A stretch of DNA of 64,000 nucleotides, taken from contig CM034110.1 of the NCBI GenBank assembly GCA_019914945.1, positions 3,477,001 through 3,541,000 of the forward strand, written 5' to 3'. The notes below the pieces were generated by a model, which was given only the letters and a program-made list of their open reading frames with translations, was not told where the DNA came from and made no database searches. Position numbers and translations under genes: made by a program. The stretch comes from Typha latifolia (taxonomy: Eukaryota; Streptophyta; Magnoliopsida; Poales; Typhaceae). This document shows, in pieces, positions 22,376 through 31,934 of the stretch. The first letter of the stretch is position 1. Each line of letters opens with the position of its first letter.

Positions 22376-22778
22376 CAAAACTCAATCTCAATAATCAATA
22401 TTCAATTTGGTTGCCTACCACATCCTTTTATTGGCTAACCAACAACTCAAATTAACACTAAAAACACAATTTTCATCGACCGCGTTCGAACGCATCGAGT
22501 TTGCTCTTCTGGATTTGCGAACGTGATGCAGGCGTTCAAACGCGCAATCGAACGCGCCTCTCGGTATTTGCGAACGTGATGCAGACGTTCACAGTGCGTT
22601 CTCTTCACCACGTTCACAACCCCATTCACAAACCGCGTTCGAACTCACTCCACCCGCGTTCGAACGCGACTTACAGAAAACTTATTTTAATAGAAATTAA
22701 ACACTAAAACATGAAATAAAAACACTCCTAAAGTGAATCAATGCTCGAGACGACGTCGGTGAAGTCCGAATCGTATCA
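22376..22778 (-). mobile_element. Partial S-family LTR inside C1
   Basis: On the minus strand it runs from TGATACGATTCGGACTTC (22778) through the palindrome cluster (22470-22670) and TATA region, and stops at about 22376, missing the other half of the LTR. It replaces roughly the integrase end and the first half of RT in the copia. Confidence 0.8.
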
Positions 22779-23789
22779 AGATTGGTATGAGAAGTTGACC
22801 ACTTTTTTAGTGGATGCGGGGTTCACTCGAAGGGGAGTGGACAAGACATTGTTCATTAGACGGTCAAACAAGAGTATAGTTGTGGCACAAATATATGTGG
22901 ATGACATTGTCTTCGGGGCAACGAGTCGATCATTAGCTAAGGAGTTTGCAGATCTTATGTATAGTCATTTTGAGATGAGCATGATGGGTGAGATAAAGTT
23001 CTTTTTGGGACTTCAAATTACTAAGTTGGAAAGAGGGATATTTATCACTCAAACCAAGTATGCTAAGGATTTTGTGACTAAATTCGGTTTAGAAAATGCA
23101 AAACATGCTAGAACTCCTATGAGTACAACTACTAAACTAGGTAAGGATATTTTAGGAAAAAGTGTCGATTAGACACTGTATAGGAGCATGATTGGTAGTC
23201 TTTTGTACTTAACTGCTAGTAGACCAAACATTGGATTTAGTGTCGGTGTGTGTGCTAGGTTTTAGTCTGAACCTAAGGAGACACATTTGTTTGCTGTGAA
23301 ACGTATCATAAAATATGTCGGTGGCACAATTGACTTAGGTATCTGGTTTACGTATGACTCGGGAGTTATCATATCTGGATACACAGATTCTGATTGGGCA
23401 GGTTCATGTGATGATAGAAAAAGTACCTTAGGTGGATGCTTTTATATTGGAAACAATCTGGTTGGTTGGCACAGTAAGAAACAAAACTCGATATCTTTAT
23501 CTATTGCGGAGGTCGAGTAAATTACAGCGGGAAGTTGTTGTTCTCAATTACTATGGATGAAATAGATGGTCAAAGATACGGCATTGAACAAGATACTATG
23601 GTGCTTTATTGTGACAACATGAGTCCTATTAATATATCGAAAAATCCTGTTCAACACTCGCGTACAAAACATATTGATATCCGACATCATTTTATACGCG
23701 AGTTAGTTGAAGACAAAATAATAGCACTAGAACATGTTGAGACGGAGAAACAGTTGGGTGATCTATTTACAAAACCTTTGGATTTATAG
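22779..23789 (+). pseudogene. Copia reverse transcriptase (C-terminal half) and RNase H (C1)
   Basis: It starts at the conserved AWYE-like block (QDWYEKLTTFLVDAGF), then KTLFIRR, the catalytic IYVDDIVFGAT, the FEMSMMGEIKFFLGLQI block and RNase H with YTDSDWAGSCDDRKSTLGG and [13 protein letters not shown], ending KPLDL with a stop at 23787. Stops after KSVD (23170) and AEVE (23518) and one frame change disrupt it. The N-terminal RT half is absent. Confidence 0.85.
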
Positions 23790-24834
23790 AGATTTGAGTA
23801 TCTTCGTACTTCTTTAGGGATTTGTGCTTTGGATTGACTTTTTTTTGTTTTGGTTTGCATGTTTCATTTTTATTATTTCTTTTTGTTTCTTTTTAGGTTT
23901 TCTTTACTCTAAAATATTCTTTGGTTTTAGTTTCAGATTTGTCGAGAGTTTTTGTCATATAAAAAAAAAATTTGATGCACTCCTAGATTCAATAATATAC
24001 TCTTGACATATAAATATGATTTTTCTCTTGATTATGAGTTATGATAGTCAATTCTGTCATCTTGCATTATATTATATCATTTCTGATTTGTTCACTCTCT
24101 CGACTTTTATGACAATTAAACTAAATTTAATGCACTCATAACATGTGTATATTTTGAGTGAGCATGTCATCATGAAATTTTTTTTAAATAGCTCACTATT
24201 GACGTTGATTTGCACAGTTTGACCTCATGTTTAGTTATCACTAATGTGTTCATAAAAGATCAATAAAAAGGGCTACAATAAGTTTGTGTGAAAGCCATCT
24301 TGTTTAGAGTCCAGTTTGACTCAGTACATTGCTTGCAAATTATATAATTTTTTTTGATGTTTGTGGATATCTTCTTGCACATTGTTTGATATGTACTACA
24401 AGAAAAGGGCTATCTACTCATGTGTGAAAGCCATCATTACACCTATATAGTTAATATATAAAAAAATAATACGGGAAAAATTCCTGTTCGGTTATGGAGA
24501 ATAAGTCGAAAAGTGCAAATTTAAATACTAAGTCGGTTTGACTATTGTGTTGTATCATTGTTTAAATAGGAAAGTTTATTTAAGAAGAATGTTTCATGTT
24601 ATCTATGCTCACCTTGCATATGTATATTGTTATGATCAATCAAGATTAATTTAATTTTGAGTGATGCATTATAATTGATTATAATATGCTTTTGATGATT
24701 TGATTGATCTGTGTATGACTTATTTCATTCGATTGTCATATTCTATGTCTTGAATCTATTTTAAATTTTTTAGAGGTGCATCTCCAAAAAGATTTTTTTT
24801 GATTTTTTCTTAAATATTTTACTTAAAAAAAAAA
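23790..24834 (+). other. Non-coding region between pol and third ORF (C1)
   Basis: AT-rich, with several A runs and T runs and purine stretches, no supported ORF. Sireviruses typically keep a long non-coding region after pol. Nothing else is recognised. Confidence 0.6.
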
Positions 24835-24935
24835 TGGGCGTTCGAACGCAAATTTTTGAGTTCGAACGCGGTGACTGGCGTGTTCGAACGCGCAGATTGG
24901 TGCGTTCAAACGCACTCGAGGATTCTTTGTATATT
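24835..24935 (+). promoter_or_regulatory. Putative internal promoter with TTCGAA palindromes
   Basis: Four motifs in about 75 bp: GCGTTCGAACGC (24838), GAGTTCGAACGC, GTGTTCGAACGC and GCGTTCAAACGC, followed by TTTGTATATTG and then a leader rich in CTTC/AAACCCTAG like plant 5' UTRs. The same motif clusters upstream of the TATA in the LTRs. I infer a second promoter for the third ORF; there is no transcript evidence. Confidence 0.4.
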
Positions 24936-25387
24936 GCGTCTGAACCCAAGGGTTTTCATCTTCCATCTTCCAAACCCTAGAAACCCTTTATTTTCTCCCT
25001 CTCAAATCTTCAAGATCTTGGTATTTTTCGTCAAATTTCTCACTACAAACCCTTTTAAAGGGTTGTTCTCCTCCAGATCTAGCATCTTTCGGCCGAATTT
25101 CTGAGTTTTTTTTCACTTTTGCGAGGCATGATCATCTATCAATTTTCCTATTTTTATTCAACTGTCTCTTGATCTTGATTGATTTCATGCGTTTTTGAGT
25201 TTTGATCACGTTAAAGTTACTATCTTGACGTTTCTTGTGTGATTGAACGTGATATCTTAGCGTTTTCAAGTGGATGATGGATTTCATTAAAGGCTTTCAT
25301 GGTTTCTTGGATTTGTTTTTATTTCTTGCTATCTTTTTGTTTGCTTTGGGCATGTATTGAATCTTGCATCTTGTTTCTTTCTCAAGA

Positions 25388-26290
25388 ATGCCTAGAAAAG
25401 CTGCAGTTTCCAAGAAACCTAGGCCGCCATCGTCACCTACTTCGGCTCCAAAGTTTTCTACTACAACGGCTGCCGGGCGGTACAAACATAATTTTGGGAC
25501 CCGTCCTGTTATCTATGAACGACCCGTGGTCATTTCCGATTTTTCTTCTTTGGGGATAGAACAGATATTTACTGAGGGAGGATGGTTATTGGTGTGTCGG
25601 ATGAGCGGGACTGCTTATGTGGAAGTTGTTCGGGAATTTTTTTGTAATGCCACTATTTTAGAACGCTGTATTCGTTCTATTGTTCGTGGGGTGTCTGTAT
25701 ACTTGGACTCAGATGTTATTCGCGCTGAACTTCGTCTTCCTGATGGTGAGTTCCAGTACCTCACGTCTGCTCCACTTCCTGATGTCGATGAATATGCTGG
25801 CACTATACTGATCAAAGGGGAACGTTGGAAGGGAAACATGATGCCGCATGCGAAGCTGACACCAGTGGCTCGCATGCTTCACCTGTTTTGTTTGTACAAC
25901 GTCACCCCCAAGACTCGACATTCCAGTATTAGTCTCGATCGTGCATTCCTTCTTCATGCAATTTTAACTGGAGTTTCTATTGATTTGGCTGCGGTGATCT
26001 ATGACTCGATTCTCACAACTGCCCAGAAAGAAGCACCTCGTGAGGGGTTACCATTTGGCATCTTTATTACAAATTTGTGCACTCAGAGTGGGGTGCGTGT
26101 GGATGCTTCAGAACCTTCCCTTACTTCAAACAAACTGTTGGATCGGATTACACTTAAGCGGAGTCAAGCTCACGACCAGTTGTCTCTTCTCAAGCCGTCC
26201 TCTTCCGCCGCTGGTCGCTCATCGCACCTCGACAGTTCTGATGATAGCTCAGACGGTGACACATCTCACTCTAAGGGGGAGTTACCATAG
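25388..26290 (+). CDS. Third ORF of copia C1: putative plant transposon protein-like
   Basis: A 300-residue frame without stops, starting MPRKAAVSKKPRPPSSPTSA (the in-frame ATG at 25364 is possible, but AAGAATGC at 25388 gives a basic N-terminus expected for this group). The body RPVVISDFSSLGIEQIF, AYVEVVREFFCNA, RAELRLPDGEFQYL, TPVARMLHLFCLYNVTPKTR and LDRAFLLHAILTGVSIDLA resembles the plant retroelement-linked family called putative plant transposon protein. The Ser/Asp-rich C-terminus ends SHSKGELP. I see no signal peptide or clear membrane span, so it is not a convincing envelope protein although it occupies that place. Function unknown. It is intact whereas gag and pol of the same element are full of stops. 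Confidence 0.7.
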   Translation: MPRKAAVSKKPRPPSSPTSAPKFSTTTAAGRYKHNFGTRPVIYERPVVISDFSSLGIEQIFTEGGWLLVCRMSGTAYVEVVREFFCNATILERCIRSIVRGVSVYLDSDVIRAELRLPDGEFQYLTSAPLPDVDEYAGTILIKGERWKGNMMPHAKLTPVARMLHLFCLYNVTPKTRHSSISLDRAFLLHAILTGVSIDLAAVIYDSILTTAQKEAPREGLPFGIFITNLCTQSGVRVDASEPSLTSNKLLDRITLKRSQAHDQLSLLKPSSSAAGRSSHLDSSDDSSDGDTSHSKGELP

Positions 26291-26308
26291 TACTCTGACC
26301 ATTTTGAA

Positions 26309-26587
26309 GCAGTGAATCGTGGGTTCTAGCGAGCAAGACTGAGAGGAACAAAGTCGTTTGGATTGACGGGTTGTTTTGTGAGTCAGTCTTGTAACTGCTA
26401 CTATTCTAGTGATTGGTTTTGATCCGAGTTTGGATCCGTAGTTTTTTCCCGTTTGGGTTTTTCCACGTTAAAATCTTGGCGTTCATCTCTGCTTTCGTTC
26501 TTAATATTTCTATGGAATTTTACTTAAGCGAACGAGTGATATCATTGCCTAGTATTTAGATACATACTTGTGTCTAGGGTATTTTCA
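26309..26587 (+). mobile_element. Truncated 3' LTR of C1
   Basis: It matches the last 285 or so bases of the 5' LTR (from GAAGCAGTGAATC, equivalent to 19079) to TTTTCA. U3, the repeat array, the TATA and the polypurine tract are lost by a deletion whose edge lies about 18 bp after the stop of the third ORF. The GTGTC duplication follows. Confidence 0.85.
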
Positions 26588-26592
26588 GTGTC

Positions 26593-26668
26593 GAATATTC
26601 TATAAATATATTTCTGAAACTACACTGAGTTGGATTTAGCTAATTAGATAAAATCCTAACTAAGTGTA
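26593..26668 (-). mobile_element. 3' LTR of G3, second part
   Basis: It continues the LTR interrupted at 18366 (matches 63465-63550 in G10) and ends at GTGTATC just before the polypurine region, minus-strand start GATACACTTAGTTAGG. Confidence 0.75.
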
Positions 26669-26694
26669 TCTTCCCCCACCTTGCCCTCAAGGTG
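26669..26694 (-). other. Polypurine tract with stem-loop and pol stop (G3)
   Basis: On the minus strand CACCTTGAGGGCAAGGTG (7-bp stem, 4-nt loop) runs into GGGGGAAG next to the LTR. The pol stop TGA lies in the hairpin (26687-26689). The same arrangement recurs at 31917-31934, 51648-51665 and 63653-63670. Confidence 0.7.
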
Positions 26695-27304
26695 AAAAGT
26701 CAGGAAAATGCTCCAAGATATCAGTCTCCAACTCCTATGTCGCCTCATCAGATGTCTTGCCAAGCTACTCAACTAGAATCTCCATTTCCAATTTGGTACC
26801 ATGTCGTTGTCGGCATCTAGCAAGTACTCGAACTGGCTCTACGATCTCTATCTCCTCCAATGGCTCCGGTAGAACCGATCCAATAATCTCATGATCTCCA
26901 ATGCGCTCTCTCAATAATGAAACATGAAAGACAAGGTGCACTCTTGACCCCTCTGGCAGCTCCAAACGATATACAACCGGACCAATACGCTCCAACACTT
27001 GAATGCATCCGTAGTCCAGCAACAACCCACCTCGATTCTCCAACTCGGGATGGCGCTTCAGATCATCCATCACATCTTGCAACAATCTCAAAATATCTGG
27101 GTCAGATGTACATGCATACCTCAGCTCATCAAGAAAGGGAAAGGTAGGAGATGAATAGGCTGCAAGCTCGGCGGTATCGGGTTGGCGCAATAGTGCATCC
27201 GCCGGTCTATTTTCCGTTCCCTTCTTATATTGAATTTCATAATCATGCCCCAGCAATTTTGTGACCCATCGCTGCTGTGCCGGAGTGTGTATGTGCTGTC
27301 CCAT
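26695..27304 (-). pseudogene. Gypsy RNase H end fused to chromodomain; integrase core deleted (G3)
   Basis: An open frame from 27304 to 26765 reads RNase H C-terminus (HTPAQQRWVTKLLGHDYEIQ, GTENRPADAL), the integrase N-terminal start (LLLDYGCIQV) and then jumps to the integrase C-terminus ([33 protein letters not shown]). A chromodomain-like tail follows (EPVRVLARCRQRHGTKLEME), with TGG to TAG changes before FPDFSP. About 980 bp carrying the zinc-binding and DDE catalytic regions is absent relative to G4, yet the frame is kept. Confidence 0.8.
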
Positions 27305-27650
27305 AAAGTATGAAAGGCTCCTCTAATCAGTTCAGATAATGAATCGTCTACTGATTAAATAAGGCCTCCACCTTGTCACCACATGTAGAATTGCTAGCAT
27401 CTCTCTCATAAGTTAATAATTGCTGAGATTTTTGTGATAAAGCCGTACTAAGATAGGCAATGGGACGTCCTTCTTGTATTAGTACAGCTCCTATGCCAAC
27501 ACCCGATGCATCACATTCAACAATGAATTCTTTGGTGAAGCCCGGTAGCGCTAGAACGGGTGTCGTCATCATTGCTGTTTTTAATTTTTTAAAGGCTAAA
27601 GTGGCTTCATCCGTCCATCTAAAAGAGTCCTTCTTTAACACTCTTCATTA
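27305..27650 (-). pseudogene. Gypsy RNase H remnant (G3)
   Basis: The minus strand encodes LKKDSFRWTDEATLAFKKLK, FTKEFIVECDASGVGIGAVL and ALSQKSQQLLTYERD. It ends abruptly at 27650, where a different gypsy gag begins, so RT, protease, gag and 5' LTR of G3 are missing. Confidence 0.8.
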
Positions 27651-27651
27651 G

Positions 27652-27711
27652 CGGTAATATTGCTAGCAGTTTTATCAAAAGGTCGCACCGTACGTCTTCG
27701 TCTAGGAGGCA
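27652..27711 (-). pseudogene. N-terminus of a Z-element gag
   Basis: An ATG at 27711 on the minus strand opens MPPRRRRTVRPFDKTASNIT, a basic start like many Del/Tekay-type gag proteins, about 190 bp after the primer site. It is cut off at the junction with G3. Confidence 0.55.
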
Positions 27712-27884
27712 TCGTCGTCTCTAGAGGAATAAAGTCAAACAAACAATAAGTATAATGACACATTTCTTTTCTATTATAAAAAATGATATATTCTCTTCAT
27801 ATTCTTTCTTTCAGTAATTAATACTCTGGACTCTAAGACCAACCTCCACATGACTCTATTGGTTACATTAAAAAAAAATCTAGG

Positions 27885-27900
27885 CTTTGATACCATTAAG
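27885..27900 (-). other. Primer-binding site next to the Z LTR
   Basis: The minus strand reads TGGTATCAAAGCC five bases after the LTR end GGGTGTGACA, placing the 5' LTR on the right. Confidence 0.75.
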
Positions 27901-29678
27901 TGTCACACCCTGCCTAGAGACATGACAAGCCATATAACCCAAGATAATAATCCCAAGAGACATGAAGCCAAAGAAAACAAAATTTATTATATCAGAAATA
28001 AAGTCAAAGATTTTAATTATATATAAAAAAATAATCTAACTAAAATAATATCTAGATCATTCGTAAGGTTCAACAACTATTAATCTGACATGAAAGAAAT
28101 TCTAAATAACAAGAACTAATTCATAAACTCCTAATGTGGAGGATTTCAATCTTGAGCTTGGTCTCCAGAGTCCAACTTTGAATTATTCTGATCCGCTCCT
28201 GAAAAAAATAGATGTTTAATGAGCTCAACGCTCAGCAAGTAATCTCACTCTATCTATGATTATGTCTAATGATAGAAAAATCAATTAGTGATAAATATAA
28301 TATAGTGCACAAAGAATGATAACTCATATATAAAACATTTTCTCAAAATATATGCATGAATTTGAATATTGCAATAACTTCCAAATATAAATAAATCACT
28401 CTGAATATAGAATTTATATCTATTGAAATTAATATCTTGGATACCCAACAAAACTGATAAAATGCCATATTGTCTCATTAATGGGTACTCTAACCCGTGG
28501 CCACATCGCACTATCTAGTCACCATCGGGATACTTGATCCATCTAGGGTCACAGTTGGTACTCTACAGGGCCCTACTGACTTTTCCACTGGCCGTTGAGT
28601 AAGATTAGAGTCAACGGGACGAAAATCTAGGAATCTTTTTCCTAATCCCGCTAGAGTCACTTGGTAGCACGCCGCAACGTACATTCCAAGAATCTTTTCC
28701 CAGAACTTATCTCTCAAAATGGGTACCAAATATCTCTTTCACCAGTATAATTTATACTGACTCAAATCAAATCAAATCATGATCACATAGTTCTGAATTC
28801 ATAACTTTTATCAAGAATTGATTACACATAAGCTAAATAATGGATATATGTCAATGTATTTTAAATCAAGTAATTTAAAACTCGTACAACACTCTAATAT
28901 CATGTTAACTTTTACATCCTAATTAAATAAAAACAAAATAGAGTAAATATCAAAAATCCAATCCTTCTCATTATCAAAATAATAATAATAATAATAATAA
29001 TAACAATAAAATAAATTTCTAATTCTTAATCATAAATTCTAAAGTAAATAAATATTCATATGGACCAATAAAATATAATCATGAATATCTAACTTGTCAC
29101 TGTTATATATATATATAACTCAATAAAATATACCTATAGAAAATATCACTAACATGCAAGCACCTTTAACAGATTTTTAATTAATAAAGGAAATTTATTA
29201 CTAATTTTTCTGCACTAATAAAATAAAATATGAATGAGAAAACTTGCCTCTCACGCTTATCCAAATAATTTTTGATTTTTTTCTGAATTTCCTTTAAAAG
29301 AAAACACTGTTACCGAGATCCCCTTTTTCTTCCCTTCTATTGGCTTTACTATTTCTGCTACAGTACCGTATGTACTGTAGCAACAGACCCTTGTCTTTCT
29401 CCTTTCTTCTCTTCCTTTCTTCTTCTTCTTCCTCGCTGCCATCACCCTTCTTCTCTTTAGGGTTTTTCTTCTTTTTATATAATTTTGTTTTCTTTTGGTC
29501 TAGTATATATATATATAAGAAGATATGCGGGTTTAGTTAGTTATATATATATATATATATATATTTCTTTTTTCCTAATAAGATTCTAATAAAGATAAGT
29601 GCATTATCATCCTTATCATTATTAATGTTTATATTTATTTATCTATTTATTTATTTTATTTTATTTTTGGTTATTACA
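27901..29678 (-). mobile_element. Z LTR (long gypsy LTR)
   Basis: 1778 bp, minus-strand ends TGTAATAACC and GGGTGTGACA. A TATATAAA-like box and pyrimidine/purine tracts lie near 29260-29540, and the rest is AT-rich. With the primer site and gag start to its left it is a 5' LTR. Simple repeats inside: (AAT)n at 28978-29003 and (TA)n at 29542-29564. The frame at 29257-29445 is a translation of a purine tract and is not supported as a gene. Confidence 0.7.
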
Positions 29679-29960
29679 ATGCTGGGCTAGCCCAGGTTAG
29701 GAGAGCCACGCACTCCCAGCCGCTGGCCAGGCCAGCTAACTCTGGTGGGTCCGCTAGTGCCACAATCTCAGCGCTGACATCCCCACCGCCTCTCTCTCTC
29801 CCCCTTTATAAATCTCTCTTTCTCTCTCTCTCTCTCTCGATCACCCTCTCACTCTACTCTCTCTCACTCTCTTTCTCTCCTCATTGCCGACTCCGGCCCA
29901 TTGCCACCTCCCCTGGAACCGCCACGCCGATGAGCTCTCTCGCCTTCTCTCTCTTCTTCT

Positions 29961-30008
<48 letters not shown>

Positions 30009-31020
30009 TCCTTAGCTCGGGTTCGCCGGAGCCGAGCCGTCGGCCAGAGGCTGGCAGCTAGCTAGCCAGCTGCAGCCGACGCCCTCCCCACAGGCCCGAG
30101 TCCACGCCTTCCTCTCTTCTCCTTCTTCTTTCTTCTTTCTTTCTTTCTCTTCTTCTCCTTCCTTTCTTCTTCTCCATTCTCGATCACTCCTCTTGCTGCA
30201 ATAGTGCCGGGCTCGGGACAACACTATAGCAAAGAGGATTAATATTTTTTTTTATAATTATTTTCTAATGTTAGGTAAATTAGTCTATTTAATTAATTAT
30301 TTTAAAAATTTATACTCACTAATATAATTTTACTAAGTATTTTAGTATAATAATTTATTAATTACAATTATAAATTAGCCTATAAATTTATCTATAGTTT
30401 AGTTATTATTTATTAGTTTAATATACATAATCTTATTCATAATAATCTTATATTTATATTTAATTTATATTTTATATGTCTATTTTTTGTATATTATTAT
30501 TTTCTAATAGTTTGTATAAAATGGAATGCTAGACTTTCATATTATTTTTGTATAATAGGATAATGATTTACGTATAATTTATGATTAGTTAAATAAGAGT
30601 AAGTATTACAAAATAATTATTAATAATATTATTTTTATATTTATACTTTTATTAAATCATATATATATAATCGTCTTTGGTTATTTACAAAAAGGAGATA
30701 AATTACTATATACTTATTACTTATTCTATAATTAGCAAACTAGGATTTTTATTAAATAAATATAAATTATAGTAATAGCATATTAATATTATCACAATTA
30801 AATTTATCCTATGAATCTAATCAATTTTAAACCTAATAAAATATCATATTTTACTCGAACGGATTGTAATCGGATAAATAACTAACTTTATGTTAAACAT
30901 TTTCAGACTCTGAACCCCTTATTCGAGACTAGGGGGATCTCACTAGTGATTACTGGCGGTTGATTGATGGACCTAAGGGATACGTGTGTTGAGTCTTCTG
31001 ATAAGATGTAAGTAGTCTAA
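29679..31020 (+). mobile_element. X-type LTR-like sequence, copy 2 (truncated at both ends)
   Basis: It follows X1 and X3 from the GC-rich patch (CCACGCACTCCCAGCCGC) through CCCCTTTATAAATCTC (TATA-like, 29801-29816), the TC repeat (29965-30004), GCCGGAGCCGAGCCG, the pyrimidine tract and the AT-rich block to GGGATACGTG. The TGTAAC start is replaced by Z and the right end by the G4 LTR/primer site. Confidence 0.55.
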
Positions 31021-31021
31021 T

Positions 31022-31038
31022 AGGCTCTGATACCAAAT
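31022..31038 (-). other. Primer-binding site on the outer side of the G4 3' LTR
   Basis: The minus strand reads ATTTGGTATCAGAGCC right after the LTR end. Because a polypurine tract also borders this LTR on the other side, the LTR carries both internal-side signatures. Confidence 0.75.
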
Positions 31039-31899
31039 TGATGAGTTCTTGTAACAAAAGGTCGGCTACGGAACAATTCTCTTAAGATCTGAATTTATTG
31101 TATAAAATAGTCTGTGCAACCGTGGGAAAATGTTTGTCAAATATTCTCCGGTAGTTAGAAAATTACGAAACTAAGTGTATTTGATTTGTAACTTCTTGAT
31201 ACAACTTTTGTATTACGCCCTTTGTAGATTTCAACTGCAACTAGGACGAAAACATAGAATAATGTGAGTGATGGTGGTAGTGACGAGTGGAGTGGATGTT
31301 AGGGTAATGGATGAGTATGGAGATGAAGGTGGATGGTGGATGTGATTAAGGAATATAGATGAAGGGAACGAAGTGGTCGAGATCCCAAAGAAGAGGCGTG
31401 GCTCAATAGTCGAGGGAGATTAGAAGTTAGGAGAAATCTTGCCAACGGTAGAGGTGGAAGGATGGTGAAGAGGGAGGAGGGAGATTAGGGTAGATATCTG
31501 ATAGAGAGGCAAGAAATCAATATTCCAATAGAATAATGAATTTGGCTGCCATTCACATATATATAGAGGCTTGCCAATAAGTCCTAAAACAATAAGTAAC
31601 CCTAATTCTAGAAGATTCCCGCCGATCACATTAGAATGTGCCTGATCGCGTTCGAATGCACCAAAAGACGTTTTCTGTATGTGCAAACACGATGTAGGCC
31701 TTGGAACGCAGGCGTTCAAACTTGCCCGACCGTATTCGAATGCACAATATGCATTCTCTATATTTACGAACCTGATGTAGGCGCTCGCAAGGGCATTCGA
31801 ACGCGACCCCAGCTGCGTTCGAATGCGTCTTACATAGATTTTATTTTAATAAAAATAAATAACTAATGCAGTAAGAAAAGATCCTAACTAAACGAATCA
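31039..31899 (-). mobile_element. 3' LTR of G4
   Basis: 861 bp, minus-strand ends TGATTCGTTTAG and GAACTCATCA. It holds TTCGAA palindromes at 31630-31830, some decayed to GCATTCGAATGC, and a TATATATA box at 31558-31565, followed downstream by the leader with a conserved patch (AGGTGGAAGGATGGTGAAGA on the plus strand). It matches the truncated 5' LTR at 36800-37515. Confidence 0.85.
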
Positions 31900-31934
31900 G
31901 TCCGCCATGCTACCTCCACCTTGCCCTTAAGGTG
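31900..31934 (-). other. Polypurine tract and stem-loop of G4
   Basis: The plus strand shows CATGCTACCTCCACCTTGCC; on the minus strand the hairpin CACCTTAAGGGCAAGGTG contains the pol stop (TAA here) and leads into the purine run next to the LTR. Confidence 0.65.

Larger units (their letters stand above)
18367..26587 (+). mobile_element. Copia element C1, Sirevirus-like, nested in a gypsy LTR
   Basis: The boundaries are set by LTR ends TGTTAGG (18367) and TTTTCA (26587) and by a perfect 5-bp target duplication GTGTC (18362-18366, 26588-26592). Order: 5' LTR, primer site, gag, protease, integrase, S-LTR insertion with deletion, RT, RNase H, a long non-coding stretch, a third ORF, and a truncated 3' LTR. 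The GAG_pre, integrase and RT motifs and the extra 3' ORF fit the Sirevirus (SIRE/Maximus) lineage. Gag and pol carry many stops; the third ORF does not. Confidence 0.85.

Noticed and set aside
25388..26290. Classical retroviral envelope for the third ORF of C1
   Set aside because: No signal peptide, no convincing membrane span, no furin-like site. Only its position is envelope-like.
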